64,000 bases of DNA, taken from contig JAMKCF010000003.1 in NCBI GenBank assembly GCA_023634235.1, positions 9,746,742 through 9,810,741 on the forward strand. The letters run 5' to 3'. The notes below the pieces were generated by a model. It did not search any database. It worked only from the letters and a program-made list of their open reading frames with translations, and was not told the origin of the DNA. Positions 12,309 to 25,200 of this stretch are shown here, piece by piece (the stretch's first letter is position 1; each line of letters begins with the position of its first letter). Source of the stretch: Pisaster brevispinus. Lineage: Eukaryota; Echinodermata; Asteroidea; Forcipulatida; Asteriidae. The position numbers and the translations under genes are program-made.

Positions 12309-15300
12309 TCTATGCATCAGATGGAGTCAAATCAAACATTACCTTAATGCGTTGATTTTTAATAGAAATACAAAATGGCCGCACCATTGTAAATTTCCAT
12401 TTCTCCAAAAACTCTTCACTGTGTTTTTCTCCTTCCATTTACACATAACTTCTTCTGTATTTTAATGTAGGTTTGAAATCAAAATACCCAAGTGTGTAAT
12501 TTAGATCCAAAATATGTAACTTAAGCAACCGGTGCCCCGTCCACATCTCTGTCAACTGGTACCCAAAAGTCTACCACAATAACTCTTCAGTACCTTGAAA
12601 ATTTTATGGTAAATGTTTTGATAATTTAATGAAGGAAAATGAACTTAAAAATATTATGTCATATAGAGTATTTGTTAACTTATAGTAAAATACGATATAA
12701 TTTATGACTACTGCGGGGCTTGAAGCAGGAAGTGATATTTGGTCTTCCCACAAAATATTGTTGTCAAAGGTGCTGTTATGGGAAACTAAACAGAAAACCT
12801 AACCAATAGTTGTTGCCAGTAACTAGTGTTGGTAGGCTTAAACTTGTATGTGCTTTGGAAGTTTGTGTCATTATTTTGTTCCCATCTTGTGTTTTCTACC
12901 GTTGAAATCAATCAAATCGAGACTGGAGGTTCAAAAATAGTCTGCACCTTTTGGGGTATTATGAGAGTTTATGTTCCTTATTGCTACTGCAAGACGGGGA
13001 ACGTGACCAAAATGGTGGCAGCATGATAAAAGTGGACTCCACAGTAGCAAAGCGACAATGGCTTACAGTTTTAGATATTTGTTTCTTCATTTAATTTCCA
13101 GTACTCTCAATAAAGTGACTCAAATATAAATGAAATTTATGATACAAAATAAAAATGAATTCACCGCTTTTACAATTTCCTAGTACTTTTTCAGTTCTAC
13201 AATCAAGCTAGTTTGCCTAATAAAATGTACTCTTGTTTTTGTACTAGATATTTATTTTAAATACAGCTTATCCTTTTAAGACAGAAAAACCCAAGAAACG
13301 ATTGACTCATGCCATTTCACACTTTGAAGCAGTGCGAAGATGTTTTAACAGTCAAAGACTTAGCCATTATTATTATGAGAATGTAATCTTTCATATGACT
13401 CATTAATACCTTTATTATTATTGTATGATTGTTCCAGATGGAACAGCAAAGAGATTAAAGAAATTAGCATATTATAAATGATGTATGCGTTTGTTTGGTG
13501 TTTGAGAAAGTCGGATTTGAAGTTAGGTTGTGGGCTACAGTGGCATAACTTGGTAAAAGGGGGGCTTTGAGCCTACCCACTCAAAATTCCACCAAATGAG
13601 ATCGGGAAAAAATGCCCAATTGAATGGTCCGATAAATTAAAAAGCACCCTGCCCAAGTAACGTCCTTGTGGAAAAAACTATGAATATTTAATTGGGTACA
13701 AATGATGAACGAGTTCCAAAGACTTTTCAGGCTATTTAATCACATTTTTTCTCATTTTTTCCCAAGGGCAAACAAAACAAAAGGAGATCCGGCTAAAGTG
13801 CCCGTTATACATGAAACAAACCTGTGTAAGTTTTATCGGTAATCCGAGTCACAAGAAAATAGTGGGAAAAAAACCATCGTATGTTTTCCCTGATTTCAAA
13901 CATCAAGTTTTGCAATCGCAAGATCAACAAATTTTGGTTTACTTATTCTAAGAAACTAACGTTTGCCAGCAAAAATATTCAAAGGAAATTTGCCACCATG
14001 ACCATTTTTATACCATGTAAGTTATGCACAAGTCTGTGAACATTTATGTTTTCCATCTTACTAACAGTGTGCACATCCTTTAATCCTTGTTAAGGCCTTG
14101 CTCAACAGTTTGTCCCTGTTCCATTTCTATACGCTGTTACAAACAAATCTTCTTGGAATGCATTGAGCAAACATTATTGATTCTTCATTGATAAATAAGA
14201 GACCTTGTAAGAATTACAATCTGTCACAATACACAGCTATCCTTCACTAAATCTTTGCCATTTTATTCATAAATATTCCAACAATACCCACGGCTTAATA
14301 TTTCACACAATAGGCTTTGGTTAGTACTCGGTAATTACGGAGTCTTCAAGATTGCTATTTGCAGTGACTGGCAATTTGTAATAACTCTTTCTTCTAGGCG
14401 ATTAAGCCAGAACAAGATTTTTACAGTAAAATTATAACAATTTATGCACTTTAACCCTAACCCTTCCAAATCCTCTTCAGGAAGTTGTCCAATTACGGAG
14501 AATTGGAGGCTGTTGGCCCAAATAAAATATGCTCATCACTGGGCCGGGCATACCAATCTTATGTACGGCTAAACATTTTGGTGTGGAATGACCATAGAGT
14601 GGAGGATAGGGAAGGGTTGAGGTTGCCTGTTGGTGGGCATAGGGAGTAAGGTTTGAGATCCATTTCATCACTTGTTTTGGGAAAAGTAAATTCCTTTCCT
14701 GTAGTTTTTGAAATTATTCTTTACCCACTTGTGGCTCAAAATGAGAGCTTCTTTTGCAAAGGACTTGCATAGCATGGACCTCTGTATAAGGGGTATGCGT
14801 ATGAATGTTTATTGCACTCGCTATCCTAGTTTTGCAGCTAACTCAAGAGTGAAACGGTCAAGAGTGATAATGGGAAACATGGGGAAACTGGAAAAGTAAT
14901 ATGAAACCAAAAGATTGGTTTTGTTTTAGAATTGTAGATACTACATGTATGTCAATATGAAAATGACCTTTGGGCTGTGTCAGGTTACGGCTTCAGCTGG
15001 ATCACCACAATAATGTGCACTAAACCACGTTTCCCTTAGCAACAGCCCCTTAGCAACAGCCATAGCTGCAGCCGCCAATTTAGACAAAGCCTTACTTTGA
15101 CCATTTTGAGTGGAAGTAGGTCAATTTTATGCAGCTGCTATGGGGTTTTTCGGTGCCAGCTGCGACTGCTACGGTCTCTAAAGAATTAATGGTGACGCTG
15201 TCATTTTTGTCAAGCTCCCCGTGTCCCAATAGCAGATATGAATACCGACTTTCAATATGCCAACCAAGGGGTCAGACTAATTTTGCCCTTCCAAGTCTAC

Positions 15301-16334
15301 ATTTGGTTGAAATGCCCCTTTTTGAAACTTTGGCTTCAGCTTGGGCTCTGGCATATATAGTCTGTCCGCCTATTTGAAGTCCCAAATCCAAAGCGAAATT
15401 TTTTCAAAATAACTGCAAAAGCTAGGCAGGAGCCAAAGCCTTGGTATTGAACATAGCCTTCGAATTGAATGCAAGAGAGACAAAATGGAAGCCAGACAAG
15501 GAATTTGATGTTCTTATTTTACTGAGCATTTTTATTTGGCTCACTCGGTACAGATCTTTCAACCCTCTAGAGACCATTCATTTCTGTACAGTCATCACCG
15601 CACCCCAGACTAACCAGGTAAACTCATTGTTTAACTACAAAAAACAATGAAATTTTCTTGAAATTCATAATGAAAAATGTAATACATATTTCATCGCCAG
15701 TGAAGGAAAATGTTGTTAGAATAAATAGCCTGTACAGAACACACGTATTTAAAACTGCACAACCCTGGTACCTTGCTATACCTAGCAATGTTTGTGTGTA
15801 CATCTGAGATAACATGTTAGTAACATGTATCTCGGATGTCCACACAAATCCAATGGCACCGAGATGCAAGATTTTGTACACAGACTTAACACTGGTCAGC
15901 TGGCCAGTTAAAATATCAGGGAACCAGTGAGAAACTTTGTCCAAGTGGTCCTAGTTGTTCTATACTTCTCACAGCTAACCGCAGAAAACCACTTAAGATT
16001 ATTCACATGGCCTCCAATTCAATTCCGATACAAATGGCAATGATGAACAAAAGAGAGCTTTTTAGTTCGGATATGGACAAGTAAAAAACTTGCAGACTCG
16101 TAAAACGACAAGGTAACTTGTCCCCCGCTGCCTTATAGTCACTGAGGAGGTAAACGACAAATCTGACCGTAGTGTGAGACTGTCGATGGTCAGGAGTGGA
16201 TTTGAACCCCATTGGAACTGAACGCCTTAAAGGTCTAACCACCCAAATCACACTGCCGTGGTCCTCCAATTAGCGAGCAATACACACACTTTCGTTTTGA
16301 TGCCGGCGTGGTTTGATGTTCCACATAAAAAAAC

Positions 16335-19300
16335 TCATTGGTCTTGGGCAGCATCCTCTTCTTGGCCTTGCTGTTCTTGCGGCCTTCTCCCCTCCCCCCA
16401 ATCGAATCCCCCCGGTCTATCTTCTTCGGGGAGGGGGTTATAGTTGGCGTCTTCTGTGTTGGCATCAAATATTCTTTTCCTGTCGTAAAAATATAGGATG
16501 GCAAAGTCTGATTACCCCTTTTCAAAGCATAACTACACCACCGTTTATTAACCCTCTTACTATCTGACCATTCAATATTTATTAAGTTGTTAGTAATTCT
16601 GGTCTTGGAGCCATGGATTCACAGAAAAGCGAACTTAATCACTATACTAGCCAAGAAACCCATGGAGAGAAGACAAGGAAGTTTGAGTTTTAGATGTGGG
16701 ATGAAAACCCCAGAAAAGTATTCCAGGGAAAACCCACCCAATCAAGGAGGGACTGAAAACCCATTGAGAATAGTGCCCCCAGTGGGATTCGAACCTGGGT
16801 CCTAGAGGTGGAAGATACAACTTTGCAAAAACCGACCATCTACAGTGGTTTTGTACGTCAGACCAACTTTGCCTGCCTGCAATATGATACAGTGTGCATA
16901 ATGTGGTGAAAAACTGATGCATACACAGTACACAATCAACCCTCCTACTGTCTGACCATTCAATACTGTCTGACCATTCAATACTGTCTGACCATTCAAT
17001 ACTGTCTGACCGTTTAATACTGTCTGACCGTTCAATACTGTCTGACCATTTAATACTGTCTGACCATTCACTACTGTCTGACCGTTTTAATACTGTCTGA
17101 CCGTTCAATACTGTCTGACCATTCAATGCTGTCTGACCATTCACTACTGTCTTACCATTCATTACTGTCTTACCATTCAATACTGTCTGACCATTCATTA
17201 CGGAGTTATTTTCATCTTAAATGTTTTCTTCTTGTAGCCCCTTCCCAAGAATGGCTTTTAGCCTTGTTTGGGGCAAACTTGCATAAAGGAATACAAATTT
17301 GTGACTTACAGAATTCCTGGTGTTCTGATAATTTTAAAGCCTCCTTGCTGCAGAGGGAATACATCTTCCAGAAAGTAATAAATGTGCCCAACGGCTATAC
17401 CTGCATTCAAAACACAATCCAAGCACAGGCATTAGAAGGATTACTGGTTACTTTTCATTTGTTCAACCTATCCATATCCATTTGTCCCTAGGCATTCCTT
17501 GAACTACCTAAACTCCTTAGGAGTATGCAGCTCCGGCAGCCAAACTGGTACTCATGTTGCTACTCAATTACAGGTATCTTGCTGGCATTGGAATGCACAC
17601 CCCATACCAGAATGTTGTAAAATGTACTTTTGTCTCCAGGTTTGAAGATTGGCAACACAATATTAGGGACTGTAATGGGGTCATAGTGGGCCGAGCCGAG
17701 TGTGCTAAAGGTTCCTGTAAGTCTTTATAAGTGAGTACCTTAAGTGAGATTTGAAGCCTTGCATTGTGTTGATGATAAAACTACATATTGTTTGTCTGTG
17801 GTTGACAATCTGGGACAATATTTTATTGCTCTGCCTGCTAGCCTGGATTTACAAGGAGGCTATGACCCTTGTTGCTCTGGTCTTGGTGCCCCTTCAAAAG
17901 TTTCCCATGGACTTTGGAACGGAAACGCCCCTCTTTCAAAATGAGAATGGCCTTGCCTTCTCCAAGATGTTACTTCAGGCTTGTACCTGGATACTCAAAG
18001 TGCAGGACAGTGTACCAAAGCACAAGAAGCATTCCAGCATTCTCCTGAAGATGTCTACCTTTTCGAAGAAAAGGTTATTATTGTCCGAAGCAGGATCTGA
18101 ACCGGGGTCAATAGAGGTGAAAGACAGGGAAGATACCACTCTTTGACAGGCCAACCTGAGATCACCATCACACCACTTTCATTTTCTACACTTAGTTTGA
18201 CTCACCTATGAAGTCAACTATAATCGGGTTGCCTAGTAGAAGCGAGAATGCCAGCAGCACCCAAGGTAGATTGGGGGCCCGGAAGTTCATCAAGCCCAGG
18301 AAGTTCATGCGGACGAATGGGTTTCTCCGACTCCAGACATAGACCAGCATTATCGTGAAGGCCTGGCCGAGAAAGACTAAGTTGACAAAGAGTGAGATGA
18401 GCTGGGTGAAAACTTTGAGTCAAGGGCAGATAACAGTCAAATCTTAAAGACAACATTCTGGTTTGGCAATTACATCTACAACATTACAATGTATTTTGTT
18501 TAAATTTGAAAGCTCATATCATTGGTTTAAGTATAAAGTTCATACCAGAACCAATCCTCCAGAGAAATAGTTTAGTCTGATATACTATCAAAGTCGAGAG
18601 GCAAAATGGCATTTGGAGACTTCCAAACTCACCCCAGCTTTATTTTGATAGCCACAATCAAAACAAGCACATACAGGACAACACATAAAGAGTTTTATAA
18701 TTGTTCTCACAAAGAAATGTGCTCACCTAATTTGATGAAATTTTCACTTTTAGAGGGGCATGGTAGCTTTATTGAAAACCAGGGGTTGAAAATTAATTAA
18801 TTTTTTAATTAAAAAAGATGGGTGTGATAAAGCACAAGGTTACATGGTGCAATCTGCAGCCAACCATGCCAGAAGTATCTGGGTAAACCCCTTCTCTTAG
18901 TGGTAAGTGTACTGGGTTCTTTTCTGTGCAGAACACATCAAATAGGACCTTCTTGTACGGCGTAACATCCCATTTGAAAGGACAAAGCAATGTGGTCAGT
19001 GTCTTGCTCAAGGACACAAGTGCCACAACCAGGACCCGGCCAACACTCTGACAACACCAGAACTTGAGTCTGGAAACCAGACCGCTCGACCACGACACTC
19101 CACAAGAGTGGTTGGTTTGAAGGGTACAGTAAACTTAAGCATTGTGATGGGTTTTGGATAACTTGGATTTGTTCTGGTCGATGAAAGTCCTGATGCTGTT
19201 TTACAACTTCCATCACTGAAGGCCAAAACTGACATTAATTTGTGGTTACATTTATTAGAAATATTGATTAAAGGATACTGTCATTACTAGTCCGCCGAGG

Positions 19301-21053
19301 AAAAACATGAAGAAGAAATCAGCAGTGCGACCTCTGAATGACCCCTCCTCCAGCATGCGGCAATATCGATAGGTGAATATCATATTGAATAGGAAGTTGA
19401 ATCCAATGGGACCAAAGAAGAGAAAATTGGTGACGAGTCGCCATAACTGTACAGGGTAAAACAAAATGAAAATACTTCCAAGGTATGAAACATGAATGGT
19501 AATTGTCAACAAAATGAATGACAGATTTTGTAAGCATACATTCTCTTCATTGTATACAACACCAATAAAGCGATTTGTGAGTTCAAATTGAAAAATATCT
19601 GGCACAGTGACTTGCCTTGTCACTATTAAATGACCACCTTGAATAAGACGGACTGAAAATATTGTTGTTACATCACAGCCTTTGTATAGCAACCTCCATT
19701 AGTAGCAAAGACCGAGCATCCTTTGTGCCACACATTTCATTGGAAATTGTGTATGGGCGTTTGCTGTCCCTTAATGTAACTGTGCAAAAGCTTGCCCCTA
19801 ACCATGGGACATAGTAACACTGGGTTAAGGCAGAGGAAGTCCAATTTGAGCAATCACTTGTGACTGAGCTAGACATTGTACAAGACTTCACTGAGGGCGC
19901 TGTTTGAGCTTGTGATGTCATATGCAAGCGGTCTACACATGTATTAGTATTCCAAATCACGCTGTCCAAATTTAAACAAAGCAATCAAAATCCACCCAAG
20001 CACACCCGGTGTGGTATAAAATGCAAGAAGAAAATTCCTCCGCGACACTTGGTTTCTCGTTTCAGTTTCCACACAAAATCACTGCAAAAAAAACCCCCAA
20101 ACTATTTATAGTTGTTTTGTAAATGTGACCATCTCTATCCGTAAAGTTTGCAGATATGACTTACCTGATACTGGTTGAAGATCAGGTCTGGATTAAAGTA
20201 CAGCTGGAATGGAGTTATGATTTCCAATTGCTGTATAGAGATAAAATTGTTATTGACATCATCAGGCATGATATTTGGTCCTTGAGAAAAAGTAGGAACA
20301 TTTCAAGGGCAGACCCACATGTACCCATGGTGTAAGCTTTACTAGACTCTTCAGGCTGTTTAATCTCAATTTTTCTAATTTTTCCCAAGGGCCAAAAACC
20401 CCGGAAATCAGACTTAAATAGGAAGAATATCAATGCCTGCATCATAAAAAGATGAGGAGAAATCACTGGAGAGCGACTGAGCTAGTCCATAGCATGATAT
20501 GGTATCAGGAGAACTGATACTTCATTCTTGTATGGACTGGCAGATTCTCCTTAGTAAAGGGCACCTCAATGAGGGCAATCTCTACTGGATGGAACATTTC
20601 AAAGGGCTTTATTAAATTGGGCCAATGGTGTTGAAGTTTGTTAGAATAAGGAAGGATCCTAGTACTGTAGTAGTAAATGACTCCAGGCATATGCAGGGTT
20701 TGCCCTCAACTTTTTCAGTGACTGGCCAGCAGGACCAGTCGCTTTTCAATTCAGTGGTCCGTCAACTTTTGCACTTAATGTCCATAATTCATATTAAAAT
20801 AGGGATGCTTTTCAACACTGAATTGAACTAAACAGCTGGACCACTTGGAGTGAATTTTGACTGGTCCTCAGGTGTTTTAACTGGTACTTGGCCAGCGAAC
20901 CACTGTTGAGAACGCTGAGGTAGTGGTTAAATGTAGCACTAGCAGACTCTCTATACCTACCACGGCAAGTGTTGTTAGCACACAGGATGTACAATAAGCC
21001 CTGGTGATCGGCGGTGTTTGAAGGTACTCTTGTTGGAACGTCTGAAAGGCCAT
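16335..21053 (-). CDS. DERL2: Derlin-2, ER-associated degradation membrane protein
   Basis: Six coding exons in transcript order: 21053-20961, 20230-20165, 19446-19279, 18401-18206, 17400-17310 and 16479-16335 (stop TGA at 16337-16335). They sum to 759 nt, or 252 residues; Derlin-2 proteins are about 240. The start encodes [15 protein letters not shown], the conserved Derlin N terminus. Diagnostic features are the WR motif (residues 55-56), the stretch [19 protein letters not shown], the GxxxG motif GIAVG (175-179) and a C-terminal p97-binding SHP-box-like FDWGEGRR (230-237). Derlins are rhomboid-like ER proteins that help move misfolded proteins to the cytosolic p97/proteasome system. Derlin-3 is the alternative; overall similarity favours Derlin-2. 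Intron 3 looks U12-type, and introns carry a minisatellite and a SINE. The gene is head-to-head with SUDS3. Confidence 0.96.
16548..16600. repeat. TTAA-CCCTC end fragment of a dispersed element
   Basis: TTAA at 16548-16551 is followed by CCCTCTTACTATCTGACCAT, the same terminal sequence seen at 16940 and, diverged, at 26408. It lies in Derlin intron 5, just upstream (in transcript direction) of the last exon. Confidence 0.6.
16945..17200. repeat. 18-bp minisatellite, about 14 copies
   Basis: The unit 'tactgtctgaccattcaa' is repeated with single-base variants. It is preceded at 16938 by 'aaccctcc', so the unit equals the terminal sequence of the TTAA/CCCTC dispersed element found elsewhere in the window. 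The array lies in Derlin intron 5; minus-strand frames reading NGQTVL repeatedly are its translation and not a gene. Confidence 0.92.
18402..19278 (-). other. DERL2: Probable U12-type (minor-class) GT-AG intron, DERL2 intron 3
   Basis: The donor on the minus strand reads GTATCCTTT immediately after the Thr codon ending exon 3, a full match to the U12-type donor consensus. The best branch-site candidate is GCCCTTGAC (18427-18419), 7 of 9 against TTCCTTRAC, with the branch A 18 nt from the acceptor AG. The phase-0 exon junction is fixed by Derlin homology on both sides. The intron contains a reverse-oriented family A SINE. Confidence 0.8.
18829..19100 (-). repeat. tRNA-headed SINE, family A, reverse orientation
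   Basis: Read on the minus strand it starts with a head like 'gtcgtggtcgagcggtctgg' and contains the family phrases 'cttgagcaagacactgacca' and 'gggatgttacgcc'. It ends with 'ggcatggttggctgcagatt', as in the 47.9-kb copy. It lies wholly inside Derlin intron 3. Confidence 0.75.
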
Positions 21054-22273
21054 CGTTGCTATGGAAACCGCTTCACAAAATTGAACATCTGACTCGGATT
21101 GCTGGCCTTTGACATGTTTGAGGAGAGAATTTATCAACACTGTTAATTTATAAATTCTAAAAACACAACATGAACGAAAAATAGTTTGTTCTGTCAAGAA
21201 TTTTGTGCACAATCTACGTGTAGCCCCATAAAAAGGGCCAATCCACTTCGTATCCTTGGCCCCAGCACCATGTACATTCTTTCACCATGTTCACCCTCTG
21301 AAATGTTCAATCCGCCTCGTTCTCGATCATGAAACTTACCGATCAAATGCTACTGTACTGTACTTGTAAAAAGACCTACTGTCGAGTGCTGGAATTTGTT
21401 TTAAAAGCACCACACGTTTTGGGGGAAAATCAATTGATTTTCGACTTGAGAAGAGTGTGAATTTTTCATTAGTTCAATAAATTATTGATGTTTTAAAAAT
21501 GTAAACCTTTTCAGTATGACAAAAGAAATAAAATATTGATTCTTCTTCTTTCAAAAATATGTGTACTTGGTTTGACCAAAAAATCATTCTGTCGAATTGA
21601 TCATTTTGTAGGCCCTGTTTGTAATTTTTCTTTAAAAAATGCAAAAAACTAAAAACTAAAAACTAAAAACTAGTAAATAAAAAATAAAATAGTAAACAGC
21701 AGAAATTTAACAGCACGTTAAATCTGTACAAGTCAGACTCAGAGTTTTTTTAAAAGACTACTGCCACGTTTGTTTCAGACAGCGCTTACCTTTTGAAAAA
21801 GAGGAACTGTTCCCGTTGTTTTACTACATGCAAATCAACAAGATTTTATGATTCAAATCAAAATGATACGTGTACTTGTTTAATTTAAGTTCACATTTCC
21901 TGAAAAAGACTGATACTCTTTGATCTAGATAAACCCTTCAGCGTTGTTACAAAAAGGGGACCAGACTTCATACGCCGAGTCAAATCGTTAGTCTTTATCA
22001 CAAGCGTCTGAGCAGAGTCTATGTCGTGATATTGACAAGCGCCGAACGTAAAGAGACTAACTTTAGAGAGGTCACTGTAGGGCTGACTGCGCATGACTAA
22101 TTTTAGTTGTTGCCTGGCATCCGCCTCTTTACTATTGAATCTCACGGTAATAGTAAAATACGCATTTTTGTTACCAGCCTAAAAATCTGTTTTGGCTAAA
22201 ATTGTAAAACGACGCGCGGCGTAAGTGTCAGTTGATAATAAAAGCACATTTTCTTGCTTTTTCTGACAACACA
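21054..22273. promoter_or_regulatory. Shared upstream region of DERL2 and SUDS3
   Basis: The two start codons point away from each other across 1.2 kb, so this interval must hold both 5' UTRs and probably a bidirectional promoter. I see no TATA box at a convincing position, and no ER-stress element (CCAAT-N9-CCACG) for the Derlin side. The middle part (21440-21720) is A/T-rich and holds an AAAAACTA run at about 21645-21672. Confidence 0.5.
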
Positions 22274-25200
22274 ATGGTGTCAACTTTAGCAAGAATGTCA
22301 GCACCTAGCATGCCTAGAGTGTTTGACCCAGCGTATGAGTATGAGTTCAGTGACGGGGACGACAGCAAAGATATTTACCACGAACAAGAGTCGGACGAAG
22401 GTGAGTCAAAATTGTTTGACCTCCTGCATCGAGGTTTGGACAAGTCGACCTGGTGTAAAACAACACGACTGCATCAAGTCGACCTTTACAACAACAAAAC
22501 AATTCTGTTCAGTTTAAGTTAAGGTTTGTCCCAAATGGCTTTAACAACAGTGGCTATGGTCGGAATACCTTTAAAAAAACGTAATTCTTCAATGTTGTTC
22601 AACTTTTAATTTGTTCTGTTGCAGCAGACAACTCCCGCACACAGCCGGCCGGTTACTCCTAGAGTAGAACTATTCGGTTCGTTCCGCTATCGTCTCCCCG
22701 ACCCTCATAGGTCATCATGTACAAAATCCTATTCGAAACTTTTTCCCCTTCACATTTATGCACCTGGACTTCTCTTTTGAAAACGGAGCTCGCCAAAATT
22801 AGGCTCTATGTATTCATTGTTTTCACAGTGAGCTCGGGGTGGGCCCATCGTTATTCGGAATCGTCGCCTTCCGATAACAAAAATGGCCGCCGTCGCTTGT
22901 ATCAATGGTATGCTGCGCGCAACGCTGGTTCACAATAACCAACGGTTTACGTATAAAAGATAAGCCATTGATTATTGTGGACCAGTGTTGCGCACAGAAT
23001 ACTATTGAATACCGTCTTAAGGCATGTCGTGGACCAGCGTTGCACGCAGCATACCAGTGATACAAGCGACGGCGGCCATTTTTGTTATCGGAAGGCGACG
23101 ATTCTGAATAAACGATGGGAATTTATCATTTTTTGCACCTTTTTTTTGCGGAGTGGATTTTCTGGACCCACCCCGAGCTCACTGTGAAAACAATGAATAC
23201 ATAGAGCCTAATTTTGGCGAGCTCCGTTTTCAAAAGAGAAGTCCAGGTGCATAAACGTGAAGGGGAAAAAGTTTCGAATAGGATTTTGTACATGATGACC
23301 TATGAGGGTCGGGGAGACGATAGCGGAACGAACCGAATAGTTCGAGGAGTACCGGCCGGTCATCTCTGTGTACGGCCGACTGGAATCCAACGAAATGCAA
23401 CAAACAGGTTGATTTATGCACCTTGTTGTCTTTGTCGAAATCTAGTCTATGTAGGGTGATACCCGCCCGCAATGAAGCTCGCTTAGCTGTAGTGTAGCTG
23501 TGTGTGACATAAAAAATAAAACAGCCATTGAATTTTGTTTATTAATATTTATAGTCGCTCGGGTCGAACTAATTAGCGTCAACAGGCCCATTTCACGACA
23601 ACTCAAGACAACTCAAGACAACTCAAGACAACAAGTTTAAAATACCATCAAATACAATGTTTGTAATCAGAGTGTATCTGGAAACACATTTAAAACTGAC
23701 TGGAACCATCGTGCATACATATTTCTCACGGGAAAAAATGTTTTTTTCGTCCGTCCGTAGAATTGGCCGACGTGATGCTATTGCGTTTCTTACATTGACA
23801 TGAGTGTGTGGGCACCATTCTCGACTTAAAAATTGCACTTACCTAAAGTGTAATGGTGCGGTCCAATATCATTGCGCAAGCGCAATATAGCATCACGTCG
23901 GCCAATTCTACGGACAGAGAAAGTTGACTATTTTTACGAAAAAAACATTTTTTTCCCGTGAAAATAATGTATGCACGATGGTTCCGGTGAGTTTTAAACG
24001 TGTTTCCAGATACACTCTGATTACAACCATTGTAATTGATGGTATTTTAAACTTGTCTTGAGTTGTCTTGAGTTGTCTTGAGTTGTCGTGAAATGGGCCA
24101 GTTGACGCTAATTAGTATGACCGGTCACTGCCAGTCCCACTCTTGCGACTTCGAACTATACTCACCCATGGATCGCAGCAATTTTGGAATGGACCCACAA
24201 TGCCATCTCAAAATCTATATCGTATCAAGGGTGCAAACAAAATTAAATGTCTGTTTTATGTGATGGCTACACGCCTACTACAGCTAAAGCGAGCTGCATA
24301 CGGTACCCCATACATACGCAGACTGGAGTCTGACAAAGCGCATGCATCAAGCTGTATACAAAGGCCAGTTTGATACATGTGGGGCTAGGAGCTACTTAAT
24401 TAAGTTGGCTCTAAATTCCCTAAAATAAATAATAAAGGGCTGCCAAATGATTGATTTAACGATAGCGCACTAAACAACATTTGTGCCCGTACTCTGAACT
24501 CCCTCTAATTCTTCAAAGATTTTGCCCACAATGTTCACTTACTGAAAATTAGTTCAATCTAATCCCTGTTGAAAAGCCATTTATAGACTGCAAGTTTTGT
24601 GCATATTCAAACTTCTTGGACCATGTTGGTCCTAACCATATCGAGTTTTGTGTGTGCGGAAATCTGTTTCTTCAAATACTTTAGTTTAGTATAGTTTATG
24701 GCTGTAATAATCATATAAGGGCCTATATTGTTGGAAAAGTAAAAATTGGGGATAGATGTGAAATAATAGAGAACCAGCAGGACTATGCTTTGGACTTGAG
24801 CCGACATTTTGTTTTTTATCTGCAATGTTATTCTTTTGACAGACACTGAGGATGCCAGTGAAACTGACGCAGCTAAGCTTGAAGAAGAATTCACAGAGAT
24901 GAAAGAACAGTAAGTTCTCATAGAAGATCTTCTCCCAGTTCATTTGCATTTTAATCGAGTTGGTCAGGGGGCAGATTGCACAAAGAGCGAAGATTGAACT
25001 TAATTTCGTATCAATCTGAATTGCTAAGCAAAGTGTGATTTCATCTGTTTTCATACGTATTAAGGATGTACAAGGAGAAGTTAGCGTCACTAAAGAAGCA
25101 ACTGCAGAGTCTGAGTGATGGAACACATCCTGAACTGAACCGCAAGCTCAAGAAGCTCGAGCAGATGTACAAGGAAAGATTACGAATGGCCGAGGTGGCA

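Larger units (their letters stand above)
6048..16334. other. Intergenic region between two convergent genes; no gene seen
   Basis: About 10.3 kb of A/T-rich sequence between the zinc-finger stop and the Derlin stop on the opposite strand. The open frames present (for example 7508-7765 plus, 9153-9773 minus, 15624-15944 minus) show no recognisable domain, biased composition or homopolymer-driven residues, and no convincing exon structure. Contents: a GTTT run at 7100-7133, several minisatellites listed separately, a TTAA-flanked MITE, and diverged copies of a dispersed repeat with ends like 'aaacctaggctt' at about 8940-9070, 11900-12050 and possibly 15290-15460. Confidence 0.6.

Noticed and set aside
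16647..17198. Minus-strand open frame with repeated NGQTVL residues
   Set aside because: It is the translation of the 18-bp minisatellite, whose unit length keeps a frame open.
22815..23187. Short open frames in both directions within foldback element A
   Set aside because: They mirror each other because the arms are inverted copies; no conserved product.
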